DNA of 64,000 nt. Source: Isochrysis galbana. Its lineage: Eukaryota; Haptophyta; Isochrysidales; Isochrysidaceae. Position 1 is the stretch's first letter. Each line of letters begins with the position of its first letter. The stretch covers positions 9,481,429-9,545,428 of the forward strand of contig CM030932.1 of assembly GCA_018136815.1 (NCBI GenBank). The letters run 5' to 3'. Made by a program: the position numbers and the translations under genes. The notes beneath the pieces are model-generated. The model was not told where the DNA came from and did no database searches. It saw nothing but the letters and a program-made list of their open reading frames with translations. Below, piece after piece: positions 20,129 through 31,600 of the stretch.

Positions 20129-20872
20129 GAGCACCCCTCGCTCCCTGGCTGCAGGGAGGGAGCGTCGTCGGAGCCCCAACCACCAAGGCGTGGCGACTCG
20201 CCCGCTTGGAAAACTTCTCTGAAATGTGCCCGTGACTTTTGTTCTTCCCCTGGAAGTATCCCGACTCTTCATAACCATGCGGATGAAGCGAGTAGGAGTA
20301 ACTCGCTTTCCAGGAGAAGTCCTAGAAACTAGCACGGAGAACACGAGAGTAGTAGACGAGGGCGAGTGGACAAAGTGGTATTTTGGGATTTTGGGCGAAC
20401 CCTAGATACAAGTAGCTGCTATCTAGGCCTTTTATTTGGGGCCTTTTGGTGAGGGTGTGGTGTTTTCGAGAGAAGCCCGTGCTCGTTCGTTGATAGTTTG
20501 ATCGTTCCAAAAACAAGCTAACAAGAAACAAGTTCGTTAATCGTTGTTCTATATGCATGGACATGGAGCGGTTTTAAGACTAAGATCTAAGATCAAGTAC
20601 AACAGTAGAACACACAACACCCACTAGCCACTAGCCCACTGGCGACCCCTTGAGACTCTTGCCCAGATGGGACAATAGGCTTCTAATAGGTTCTATTAAG
20701 ATTAAGAGGTCAAGAGGTCTACCACACTGTGGCGATGTAGGGGGGTGTGCCCACCACTCACGGGGAGTTTTCTTTTTTTGTTCAAGTGAAAACCCACATT
20801 GAAGGTGGCGGTCGTCGCTTCCGGCTTGCTCCAGAACCTGCCGGTGGTGCGGCGGCGCACCACCCTGGTCAG
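20129..20872. other. Divergent promoter region between the SDR and chromodomain genes
   Basis: The 744 bases hold no separate gene. Sequence near 20400-20620 is AT-richer. Bases 20800-20870 form the leader of the chromodomain gene. No TATA box can be asserted. Confidence 0.45.
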
Positions 20873-21962
20873 ATGCCGCGATCAGGTGCGGAGCCTCCCC
20901 ATACGACCCCAGCACACCGCCGGGCGCGATCCACCGCCCGGCCGCGCCGCCCACAGCCTCCACAGCACCGCCTCGCACTCACTCTCGCACACGCTCACGA
21001 GGGGGTGGGTGAGAGCGATGCACAGCGGCGGCGCGCGAATTTCTGGGTGCACGGGTGGGTATACAGGCATAGCCACACACATCACAGACCCGCATGCACG
21101 CGCGGGAGAGCCACACAGTTCACTGACGTGAGATATCTCCTCCACCCTTGTGTGCAGGTTCGAAGCGTCTGCTCACGTCAACCGAGGTGCTGGATGGCGA
21201 CTGGGAGGTCGACAAGGTGATCGGCATGGTTCGTCGTGCAGGAGCCACACATGTGGCAGTCCGCTGGCGGGGCTATGGCGCTGAAGGCGACACGTGGGAG
21301 CGCGAGGCCAACGTGAATGAGCTTCAGCATGCGTGCGATCATGACTTGAGCGATCGCAGTGTCGTCATAACTCGCCAAAGAGGTGCGATTCACAAGATGG
21401 ATGTCAATTGTGTAGAGCTCCCGATTCCCCGCTCGCTGGAGGCTCTCGGCCGCGCTCTTGGTTGGCGCAGACCACGACCGTGCAAAGTCGTACTTCCAGT
21501 CTCCCAAGACGAGCTGCCGGGGGTGCTGGATGCAAAAGGCCGCGGTGGTGACGACCTCCTCCAACTCATGGGTGCTTACCGGATCGTCGCACGTCAAGGA
21601 CACCTTGAATGCGAGGCCCCCGGGGCTGTCGGTGAGGCTTCAAAGGCGAACACACAACCATCAACGGCCCGTCGATGCTCAGCTCAGAAGACGTGCGGTG
21701 GGAAGACGTCGATCTACAGGCGATCGGGTGGACTCAGCCAGTGCGCTCCTTAAAAGTCGAGTGCCATCCGGACTCGGCAGCGGCAAAACGAAAAGACAAA
21801 TTTCAAGCTGAAGTAACCAAAATATTCGCAAAGGGAGCCGCATTTCTGATAGGAGCCATCGTGCTCGCAGTACTTGTAATCATTCTCTTGTGGAAATTAT
21901 TCAACAAGCGGTCCACCGATAAAAATCCAAAGGGGCACGAAGCCGCGCCACAGGCGAAATAA
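20873..21962 (+). CDS. Chromodomain protein with C-terminal membrane anchor, 3 exons
   Basis: Proposed exons 20873-20885, 21158-21631 and 21688-21962 give 253 residues. The tiny first exon supplies the only ATG (M-P-R-S-G); donor GTGCGG, acceptor GTGCAG, phase 1. Residues about 20-60 form a chromodomain: WEVDKVIGMVRRAG, then VAVRWRGYGAEGDTWEREANV, keeping the aromatic cage positions in W-x-G-Y and D-T-W-E. The second intron (56 nt, GTGAGG...CTCAG) is less certain. It joins a frame that ends in a hydrophobic helix (residues 213-231, AAFLIGAIVLAVLVIILLW) followed by a basic tail, so a tail-anchored protein. Chromodomains bind methyl-lysine or, in plastid SRP43, protein targeting partners. The anchor argues against a plain chromatin role. 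If the second intron is wrong, the protein ends at 21753 without the anchor. Confidence 0.65.
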
Positions 21963-22001
21963 AAAGACAACTCAAACAATCCACACGGGGAGCTCACAAA
22001 C

Positions 22002-22607
22002 TCAATCTCTAGTTGCGGTGGACACACAAAAGCTCGACCGCCAAGTGCAGCCTTGCTTGCACTTCTCAAACCTGCGCTGCGAAAATAACACCATGTCCAC
22101 CAGGCTTTTGGCAGTGGACTTGGCATCCCCTGGCTCCTTGGCGACCGGGGGGGGAGTGAAATTCATGAAAAAAGAACGCGAAGTAGATCGATCATCGTTG
22201 CTTCTGACCGTAACCGTCCAGCCGGCCGCCTGGACTTCAGACGTGTAGCCTTTGAGTGCGTCGGTTGCCTCTAGCTGGTGAATAATATCGTTCAACACGC
22301 TGTCGAAGGCGGACTTAAGCTCTTCTTCCTCCTTTTCGATCGTCTCTAGTGAGGGCGGCTCGTCCAAGCAGAAGAACGGAAAACTGGTCGCACCGGGTGC
22401 GAGTGCCTTGACAAGCAGAGCGCCAATGTAGTCGGCAGCGCGCTTTGTGCGCTCAAGAGGAGGGGGTGCATGCGTCTGGTGTTTTGGACAGTCCTTGGTA
22501 GCTTCCGAGTCGAGCAGACGCTTCATGCTTACGACCGCACGAGTGGCTTCATCCGGAGCGGCGGCTCCCTTAACCAGTACCTCGGCGTTACACGAATCCT
22601 CATTCAT
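22002..22607 (-). CDS. Orphan protein of about 201 residues, 5' end uncertain
   Basis: The frame from ATG at 22607 (MNEDSCNAEVLV) to the stop at 22002 looks coding: mixed helices, LERTKRAADYIGALLVKAL, an acidic coiled stretch (ETIEKEEEELKSAFDSVL), then a beta-rich VTVRSNDDRS segment. The ATG is preceded immediately by CTCCTTGCAG, a textbook 3' splice site, so either this is exon 2 with a non-coding first exon or more N-terminal protein lies upstream. I could not fix an upstream exon. The gene is tail-to-tail with the chromodomain gene, 39 bp apart. No family recognised. Confidence 0.55.
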   Translation of the reverse strand: MNEDSCNAEVLVKGAAAPDEATRAVVSMKRLLDSEATKDCPKHQTHAPPPLERTKRAADYIGALLVKALAPGATSFPFFCLDEPPSLETIEKEEEELKSAFDSVLNDIIHQLEATDALKGYTSEVQAAGWTVTVRSNDDRSTSRSFFMNFTPPPVAKEPGDAKSTAKSLVDMVLFSQRRFEKCKQGCTWRSSFCVSTATRD

Positions 22608-23789
22608 CTGCAAGGAGTATGCGGACAGTGAGCGCTGCAAGTCATACCTTTCTTTTTGACCCTTGCTACCCCCACGACCGCCCGTGTGGCGACTTCTCGC
22701 GAGCTTGGGCGGTCTTTCTCTCCCTCCCTCCTACCCATCCACTCCGTCAGCCAAACGGAACAGTGCCGCGTGAGGGTATGGGGGGGGGGGGGGAGCATTG
22801 CTCTAGGGGCTGCTTCCGCTCGCCCGGCGCTGCCCTCGCTCAGCCCAGCCACTGTCCCTCCCGGTCAGGAGACATTGGCGCGCCTCTCCGCCCGCCTATG
22901 TGGACGCATCTCCTCCCGCCTATGGGACGCCTGCGCGCCTTCGTACGGCGGGGTGGGGTGAAACCACCTGCTTTGGGGTGGCTGAAGGGAGCGAGGGCGC
23001 GGTGAAAGGGCAGGACCGGCTGCGATGTCCCCTTTTCTACGGTCAACTCGTCTTGCTGCACGTTTGTACTGTAAAAAAGGGGGTCCTTTAAGTAGAACTT
23101 ATACCGTCCACATGGGGGGCACTTGCGAAAAAAACAACCAAACCTGAGGTTGCACCCTCTAATCGGTTGGCCTCGACAGGCGACAGGTCGACAGGCCAGT
23201 GAGGCCAGGGCGAGCGAGTCAGGCGAGCCCGCCAGGGAGGGAGTGGCGGGTCAGCAAGGCATCCTGGCCCTGGCATGCCATAGGCCATAGGCCATAGGCC
23301 ACAGGCCACAGGCCACAGGCTATCCACAGGTTATGGCAGGGGTGCGGCTGGGTCTGGGTCCTCCCCCACAGCAAAGGAGGAGTGGAGAGAGCGGAGGGCT
23401 CGTGCCCCCCATGGGACATGGGCGATCCTAGTTATTCGTTGTTCCTCACTATTCCATATCCATCCACTACCACTACCCACTACTACCCCCCTCCACCTTC
23501 GTACACACAAATGTTGCCCAAGGCCAACATCTTACCACATCCCACACCACCACCACCACCATCATCTCATGTACGTGATGCCAAGACGCCACACGCGCAC
23601 GCGTACGTGGCCAAGTGGAACTACAGTAGGAGCAAAGGTTTCGGGGCCAAAACGAGGATCGGGCGAGCATTCACGCCAACATTGACCAAGCATGATAGAG
23701 CAGCTCAACTGTTCAGCGCCTGCCAATCATTGCTGGAGTCCAACAAAGAGCAGCTTGCACACAACACCCAACGTCCACGCCCAATGATA
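22608..23789. other. Intergenic DNA with G run, dispersed repeat and heptamer array
   Basis: G run near 22780-22792. Bases 23336-23425 are the second copy of the repeat at 13318-13400. Bases 23470-23570 are CCA/ACC-rich. The heptamer array is listed separately. No gene supported. Confidence 0.45.
23277..23318 (+). repeat. Tandem heptamer array, six units
   Basis: Three GCCATAG units are followed by three GCCACAG units with no break. The block switch shows two rounds of local expansion. Confidence 0.85.
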
Positions 23790-24219
23790 TCAGCTTGATC
23801 TGGACGAACCTTCGCTGCAGCCGTTGTTGTTCATCTCCACTGCACCCTCCTCAAGCATCTTTTTCCATGCTCCCCGCCCTGGCGCGCCTGGCCCAGCACT
23901 GGACACTCCCTGCTCACGATTCAGCCTGCGTTTAACCTTCTTCTGTTCTCGAAAGCATCTGCAAGAGGAGCGATGAAACTCCAGTCAGCCATGCGAGGGA
24001 AGCCATATGACCTGGTAGCTCCATAAACTTTGTTCTCGCTGTACGCATGTGCATCGGCTGGAGCAGAATGCACGGTGCTTGCCTGTCCATGAGCGCCTTA
24101 TGCTGGTTGCATGCACCCAGCGCTCGCCGCAAGTAGCTGGTCTCGTCGTGGCACTTCTTGAACGCTCGGATCTGCTCGACGCACATCGGGTTGTTGTCCA
24201 GAGTCAACAGCGGATGCAT
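23790..24219 (-). CDS. CMC2: CMC2-like twin CX9C mitochondrial assembly factor, 2 exons, GC-AG intron
   Basis: Exons 24219-24083 and 23958-23790 give 101 residues. The start MHPLLTLDNNPMC matches the invariant MHP opening of CMC2. The twin cysteine pairs are C13-x9-C23 and C37-x9-C47. The second pair is only complete after splicing, because Cys47 is on exon 2 (CFREQKKVKRRLN). The intron starts AG|GCAAGC, a GC donor, and ends TTGCAG. No other donor keeps both the CX9C spacing and the frame. CMC2 proteins fold in the mitochondrial intermembrane space through the Mia40 route and help cytochrome c oxidase assembly. The C-terminal tail (residues 60-101) is longer than I expect for the family and is Gly/Glu/Ser-rich. 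Confidence 0.87.
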
Positions 24220-25663
24220 TGCGCCGCGCGGCCGGGCGCGGAGAGCGGGGGGGCCGAGAGCGGGGCCGAGGACCCCTCGGTATCTGTCTCAACTCTTGCC
24301 CTCCTTCCGGTATTGTAGGAGTATAGCGGTCGTGGGACAAGGGGGGGTGGAGGCGGGCGTTTTGTTTTCTGGTGGCGGTTACGGTGAAGCCACAAGCCAC
24401 CCTCGGCAGTGAGAGAGGCCCCGCCAGTTTGAGATGTGTGTGGTGAGCTCCTCACGTCAAAGGCGATGGGGAGAGAGAGACACCAGGGCGTGAGCTTGAA
24501 CTTGGCGCATCCTGATAACTGATAACTCCTCTACCTTCTCTCCCTACACCGGGGTTCGACTCTGTGTCGCCCGCCGCCTCCCTCCCCGCCCCGCCGGCCA
24601 CGGACTCGCCGAGAGGCTCCGCGTCGAGGGGCGGAGGTGAGCCCGCCCGCCTCTCTCCCTCTCTCTCTCCCTCTCTCTCTCCCCCCCCCGCGCCCCCCCT
24701 CTCCCCCCCCTCTCTCCCTCCCTCTCTCTCTCTCTCCCTCCCTCTCTCTCTCTCTCTCCCTCTCTCTCTCTCTCTCCCTCCCTCCCTCTCTGTCCCTCTC
24801 TCCCCAGAGCCAACGTCTGCATCGCCCGCCCAAATGTTGAGGCCTGGCTCCCAGCCCCCCTCCCCCCCACCTCGCCGCGCCCCCCTTCCCCCCCCGCGCC
24901 CCCCTTTCGCCCGCCTTTTTGCCTGGTTTGCCCGTACTTGATCGCGCGCGCCTGGGCGTTGGGCCCCAGGGGGGCGGGGGGAGGGGGGGCGGGGGAGGAG
25001 GGCCACCATCTCCCCTCCCGAGGAGGGGCGGGGGCGGGGGGGGGGCGTTCCTTTCTAGCCCCTTCGTCCGTTTCTTCTTTTTCGCGTGGCTGCCGACCGT
25101 GGGGCTCTCTCGCCTCGTCCCCCGGCGGCGGGATGGCTGGGGCCCTCCCTCTCTCCCCCTCTCTCCTCCTCCTCCCCTCCTCAAACGAAGAGAAGGGGAG
25201 AAGACGAGGGCCCTCCTCCTCCCGAGGAGGGAGAGGGTGAGAGAGAAAAGGAGAAGAAGAGCGAGAGAAAGGAGGAGAGAGAGAGGGAGGGGGGGGCGCC
25301 TGTTGCGAGGAGGGGGGGGGAGGGGCGTCGGTTCCCCAAGAGGGCGGGGCATACCGGGACAGACACTGAGGAGGGGAGACGGAGGGAGAAGAGAAACCAT
25401 GGTCTTATATTATACTTGGGCATGCCGTGGCATGGGAAGCGAGAGAGTTCACCTCACCGGCTGGCCGACGCCCCCCTCGCCGCTCTCTCTCTCTCCTCTC
25501 CCTCCTCTCCTCCGTGAGCGAGAGAGGGGAGAGCGCGCGGGAGGGAGCGCGCGCGCGTGACGGGGCCAGGGCCAACCGCCTCCCCCCCTCCCCCTCCTCG
25601 TCGCTCCTTCCCCTCCCCTCCTTGCCCCCCCCTGGCCGCTGACGAAAGCCGCCAAGGGACCGC
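24220..25663. other. Long CT/G-rich low-complexity region upstream of the giant gene
   Basis: Bases 24650-24805 are almost pure TCTC/CCCT microsatellite. Bases 24860-25050 and 25290-25325 contain long C and G runs. Bases 25485-25540 alternate CTCTC and GAGAG. Long open frames occur in several phases but are compositional artefacts (Pro/Ser/Leu or Gly/Arg/Glu only). Likely the leader and promoter of the 25664 gene. Confidence 0.55.
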
Positions 25664-28600
25664 ATGGCTGGCGGGGGCGGCCGTCTGCAGCGGCGAGGCT
25701 TGCTGCTGCTCTGCCTCCATGGGCTACTCGCCCTCGAGCACGCCTCTCGCTCACAGGGGCCGCATTTGGGCGAGCCAAGCTGGTCCGAGCAGCCGGAGCC
25801 GCACGCGCACCTGCCCGACCCAGCTCTGAGTCACGCCGCAGCGCACAGCTCAAGCGATGAGGCAGCTGGCGTGCAGCGAAATCGGACCGCCTCGCCCGAC
25901 CTGCCCACTCTCGGACTGGAGGACGTGCGCTTCTTGCAGCACTCAGCTTTGTCCATGGCGCGATTGGATCTCGGGGCACCCGAGCACGGCGCGATGCTGC
26001 GGCCTGATCCGAAGGCCCCTTTGCTCAGTTTGCCATTGAGAGGATCGACAATGAGGAGTAGAGGTGGCAGCGTCTCGAGCTTTGGCATGGTCGAGTTTCC
26101 TGCAGAAGACGCCGCCAACATTGTCGAAAGACTGAGAGCCACGACCAACGAAGGGAATCTAGTTGCAGGCGCCGGTCACGGGCGGCAGGGGCTCAGCATG
26201 CTTAGTGTTGGTTTTGCGCCATCCGCAGCCACCGAGGCTGCTCAGTCGGCGATGATCGCCCCGAATGTGCTCCACGCGAGTCGTAGAGGCGGCATATCGA
26301 TGGTTCGGGGGCTGCTCGGCGATGAGGCACTATCTCTAGTACAACAGCCAGACGCTGGAGGGTCATTCTTCTCGTGGAGCAGAAGAGGTTTGCCGCCCAC
26401 ACAGCATGAGGCTGGAGCTTTGAGCCACGACCAGCTTGTGAGGCTGCGAGACGAGCAGCATTCGCGCGACATGATGGTCCTGGCCGACCTCGCTGCAGTG
26501 TCTCCAGCCGTCGACACTGCAGACAGCCTGCTAGACAGTAGCGATGGGATTGCTGAGGCCCTTGTGAAGCTGGTCGATCAGCTAGATACTTCGGAGAACG
26601 AGGTGGCTGGCGGGTCCAGCATAGAGCAAGAGGCAGTTGACCTTGCGCTTGCGGGGCTCGCTGAAGCGGACGCTGCCGCAGGAGGTGATCTGGAGGCCGA
26701 GTCCATAAAATCGTTGCAAGCGGACATTGATGCGACTCTTGGGGGGTTCGCCGCAACAGATGTCTTGGGATTTGAAGACCTTGGCTCTGATACGGTCGAG
26801 TCGCTTCAAGAGGCCGCAGATCTGGCACTAGGAGAGCTTGTTGCGGACAACGAGGTTGTGAGGGATAACCCGCCCCCGACCAAGGAGCTGCGCGTGGCCT
26901 ACAAGCCGCTCGTGACCGATGAGCTGCATCTTCAACTCTTGGAAGACACGCTTGTTGATTCGGATTCTCTTCCCACTGCCGTCGTGGAGACGCATTTCGT
27001 TCCAACATCTCCGCTTGTCCCAGAAGTCTTCTTGCTAGATGATGCTTTCGCGGATGGCATGGCCTCCGTCGGAACGCTCTCTGCGGCGAGCTCGCTCGCC
27101 AGCTCATTGGCGCCGATGTTGGACCTCGCATTTCATATGTTCGCCGCCACAGGCGCACCCGACGCTGCCACCGATGCTGCTCTCCTGCAAGCAAACCTGG
27201 ATGTTTTGCCTTTCATGCGAGAGAAGGACGTGTCGGTCGCGCTGCTATCTTTGATGCCTTCAATTGGTAGCTTACCGGAGGGAATGGATCCTGTCGTGGA
27301 TATTGCGCTGGTCCATGCCCAGATGCGTGAGGAGTGGCACGAATTGAACCTGCCCAGACTCATGGACTTTTCAGAGCTGGCCATGCCGAATGCTGACGAG
27401 ATGTTCGGCAGGTCGACGTCGATGCCCTCCGCAGTGAGCTCAGGTTTGTGGGATCTGCTCGGGGGGAACCCCTCTGTGGTCAACGCTCTCTTGCAATCGG
27501 ATGCCGCTCGAGTTGAGAAGATCGTCAATGCAGGCCTAGCGTACGACATCGTCGCGTTGCCACTGCCTGGAGCTGAGGGGGGCGGCGGCGTTTTCTATGG
27601 CCATCTACTTCCCAATGAGGGCATGGTCGACATGGCCACCGCTGAGATGATTAGGCCCGCGTTGTCATTCGCACAGGTCTCAATGCCGCAATCGTTCAGC
27701 CCGGCATTGTCGATCGCATTGCCGACGGTGGACGCCTGGCTGCTCAAGGATTCTGTTGACGCAACGCCCCATGACCTCGCGGCCTTGTGGGGCATGGAGA
27801 TTCTCGAGGAGCCACGAGCGTGGGATGTGAAGCTCCTGCCAACATCTTTTGGGTCGGCAATGCAGCGCATGGCATCATCCAACAGTGTAGACCTCGACGT
27901 TGTTGAGCTCCCCACCGCCGTTGTAAATCGTCGGCGGGTCGAGCTTGATTTCAGTGTCGATATGGTCCAGGAGCAAAGAAATTCTCATGCGGCGATGAGG
28001 CTAGCTGCACCGGCTGAAGAGGCTGCTCTTCGAGTCGGTCACGTGGCAACTGATATCTCCTCCCTGCCAGAATTCATCTCGTTGACCTTCTTTGCCGGTG
28101 GCGGCAGCGAAGAATTCCTGAGCATTGCATCCATCGTGCTCACATTCGACCCATCAACGTCGTTTTCATTCGATCCGGCAGGCTCGTTTTTCTTTGACGT
28201 CCCCATTTCGCCCCCGTCTCCCCCTCTGCCGCCGTTGTCTCCGTCACCGCCGCCTCCAAGCTATCCACCTGCCGTGCCGGAAAACGAGCCTCAGCGACCT
28301 CCACCTCCGCCCTCCCCACCGCCACCGCTGCCGCCGCCACCGAGCTTCCCACCACGGGTGCCCGACAACGAACCGCAGCGCCCCCCACCTCCACCTGCAC
28401 CACCGAGCTTTCCGCCGCGGGTGCCGGAGAACGAGCCCCAACGGCCGCCACCCCCACCGGCCCCTCCATACCCGCCGCATTCTCTACCTTCACCTCCTTC
28501 TCCACCGTTGACCGGCTCGCCATTGTGTAGCGGCTCCGAGTTGGTTGACAGCGTAGCTCTGAGGCTCACACCCCAGCTTCATGCTCCCGCGGACGTGCTT

Positions 28601-31600
28601 GCACTGGGCGTGGAGGGCACACTTTCGGTGAGATTTGATCGTCACGAACGCACTTTTGGTCATCTCTATGAGCCCCTCCCATTGGACGGCGGCACACTTG
28701 TCGCAACGGTTCAGGGCGTTGAGTATGCGAATTCGTCCTTCTCGGCCCAGCTACCCCGCGCCTCCGACATGCGCGCGGTTCTTGGTACGACTGTTGCTTA
28801 CGTCGACCGCTCATCTGTCCGCGCAGTCGTACAGTTGCTTTCGAGCGATGGGAGTGTGCGCGTGTCCGATGCCGGTCTGTCGCTGCGGCTGAACTTGCTC
28901 AACGGGGCACGAACGGTAACGACCCCATGCTCGATCCAAGAAGTTACCGATCCGGCTGCTTTCCACCTTGCACGATGTGAGCTTGAGTCCCTACCAAGTG
29001 CTTGGTTCACATCTAGCGCCTATGCGGATGTCACCGTTACCTTAGCATACGACGGCGCCAGTGTGTTCACGCAGGAGGTGGGCGTTCTTGAGCTACGGCA
29101 GCACCCGAGCTGGTACGGTGCGGGTCTGACAAGCGTGCTCACAATGGCGAGGCCGCAGAGACCTGCCGGCGTTTTTGCGGCAATGCCCACGTACCCAGTC
29201 TACGCAAACGATGGATTCGATGTGAAGGTTTACGCCCACACAGGAGGGTTTGCCCTCGAAACCTGGTGGATTTTGGTGGACATCCGGTCCGATGTGCTCG
29301 AGTATCTCTCACATAAGGGCTCGGATGCATTCAATGGTGTCATCTTCTCACAACAGCCCTTAGCCAACGGCACGTACGCCAGGCTATCCTTCAGCGCTGT
29401 CGGCACCAAGGCGTCCATCACTCAGGATGATGTGAGAGGAGGTGCAGTCCCGCTGCTGACTCTCTCACTGAAAGCCTCAGCTGCCCTAGCTGTGGCGCAA
29501 TATGATGCATCGCTTCGAATCATCACTCGGCAGCTGATCAACCCGGGGTCATTTTCATTCGTCGAGAACGAGGCCGGAATCGTCGTCGATGCTCAGAGTG
29601 GGCTAGGAGGCGCGCCGTACGGCAGCATCACACTAGCCGCGGTTGGAGACGCTGGACTGTTGGCCTTCGCGCCGGCTGGCACTCTACCGAATCTCGCCGT
29701 TTTCACCGGTCAGAGTGCCTTCTTTCCGATTTCAACCGTGCGCATCACGGACGATTATCGCGTCTCGTCGGAGAACGTATTGGACGAGACGATCTCAGCA
29801 TCTTGCGCAGCCCTCGATGCGAGATGGACACCTGACGTGCTCGAGCCGTTCAGTACATTGCAGCCATGCACCGTGATCCTGACAGCCTCTCAATCTCGTG
29901 GGCAATCGTCAGCCACGGTGCGAGTGACTGCAGCCGGTCTTACGGCGGATGTCATACTTAACATCTTCTTCCCGTCCTCCGTTAGCATCGTCGTCACGGA
30001 CCCGGTCCTTAATCGACTACAAACGGGCGACGGTTCCCCAATTTTTTGCGACGGGGAGCCGGCGTATCAAACAACCACGCTGAAAGCAATTGCGGATGGC
30101 TTTGATGTCACTCCACTCGTCAGCTTCGCTGTCGAAGGGGCCGCAGTAGAAGCGATCGGCCGCGATGAAATTCGTGGGCTCAGACCGGGAACATCGACAG
30201 TCCGCCTCGCTAGCCGACCAGCCTCATTCGCTTCGGCTACGATAACTGTAAGTGACGTTCCAGTGGCGCCAACGCGTTTCCTCCCAAGGCTCGTGACGGC
30301 CGCTATATGGGACAACCAGCCACCAAGCATCCTCATCCCTCCCTATCCCACATTCGCGGCAAGTGTCCGGCTGGTCCAATCGCTCACAGCAGAGGGGGCG
30401 TCTGGGCGCGTCCATGCGGGCGTGGAGTGGGACGATGGAATGCGACAGGAGATAGGCTATGGCGATGCAAACATCAGCATCTCAGGGCTCCGTGGAACAC
30501 TCAATGTCACCGCTCTCACGGGCGGGCTCATTGCCACTGCCCCATCGGGTACTTTATCCTCAGACCTCTTCTGGAAACTGAGTGTGGCACGTGGTGCTGT
30601 TGAGCAGTGTGGCGAGCTTGCGACTGCAGAGTGGTCAATGTGCGGTGTGTCCATGGCGAAGGCCTCCATTCCGGTCTACCTGCAAATTCCGCAAGCGGTT
30701 GGGCTCGTTCTCACGACCACTGCCTCTCGGCTCACGTTCCCTGGCGATGATGCGGTATCCCCGCCGATTTCTCTTTCCACGGAGGCAGTGCTACGCGGAG
30801 AAGTCGAATTTGCTGACGGATCTACTCAAGACGTTTCGGCAGATCCGCGCATGACCTTCACCGTCACGCCTGGTGTGTGCGCTGAGATTCTACCCACTGA
30901 CGATGGCTTTTTTAAGGTATCAATCCGAGCAAGTGCCTCGTGTACTGCGACACGTTTAACGGTCACCGCTACTGTTGACCTTGGGTCAGTGTTGTCCACA
31001 TCCTTAGAACTGGGTCTCTCACGCCTCGATCGGATACAACTCGACTTCACGGGCTACCCAAACGTTGCCGCGAACGCAAATGTGACGTTGAAGGAGCTTG
31101 GCCGAATCGCTTGCACCACCCATTTTCACCACGCAACCGCGCGCGTGCACGCTTTCCTAGATGATGAGTCGGCGTTCACAATCACTAGCTCCGTTAGCCT
31201 CACCTCAAGCAACGACAACGTCATCCGGATCGAGGGCAGCCGCCTTCGTGCGCTCTCTGTGGGGAGTGCCACTATCACGGCAAGATTCGGTAGTTTCTCG
31301 TCTGCATTTGCCGAGCTTCCCGTTTTGGACGCTGTGGTCGCACCCCTGGCATCAATTGGCTTGTCCGTGCCTCTTGCTGCACAAGAGACCCTCTCACTCG
31401 CTGAGTCTGACCATGTCCCCTCGGTGCCCGCTTTGGTCTATACTAACGGTCTCACGTTCGTCAATGCTCACGATCTGGATTGGGTCGGAGTCGCCGAACT
31501 CCTCAGCTTTTCTTCTAGTGAGCCCTCCGTTGTTGCTGTGAGTGCCACCGGCAACCTGACGCTGCTTGCAAATGGCGCTGCGCGCGTCGTAATCAGCGCG

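Noticed and set aside
22619-22852. Upstream exon for the 22002-22607 orphan ending at AAAG|GTATGA
   Set aside because: It would need an intron of only about 40 nt and a low-complexity first exon with a C-run; not convincing.
24540-24575. GGGGTTCGACTCTGTG as a tRNA B-box
   Set aside because: It resembles a T-arm core, but I could not build acceptor, D and anticodon stems around it. GGTTCGAGC at 13837-13845 was rejected for the same reason.
24452-25560. Several 100-290-codon frames on both strands upstream of the giant gene
   Set aside because: They consist almost only of Pro/Ser/Leu or Gly/Arg/Glu because of TCTC microsatellite and G/C runs; no domain, start context or splice logic.
26202-27194. 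330-codon minus-strand frame inside the giant gene
   Set aside because: Shadow of the GC-rich plus-strand gene, with Arg/Pro/Gln-biased composition.
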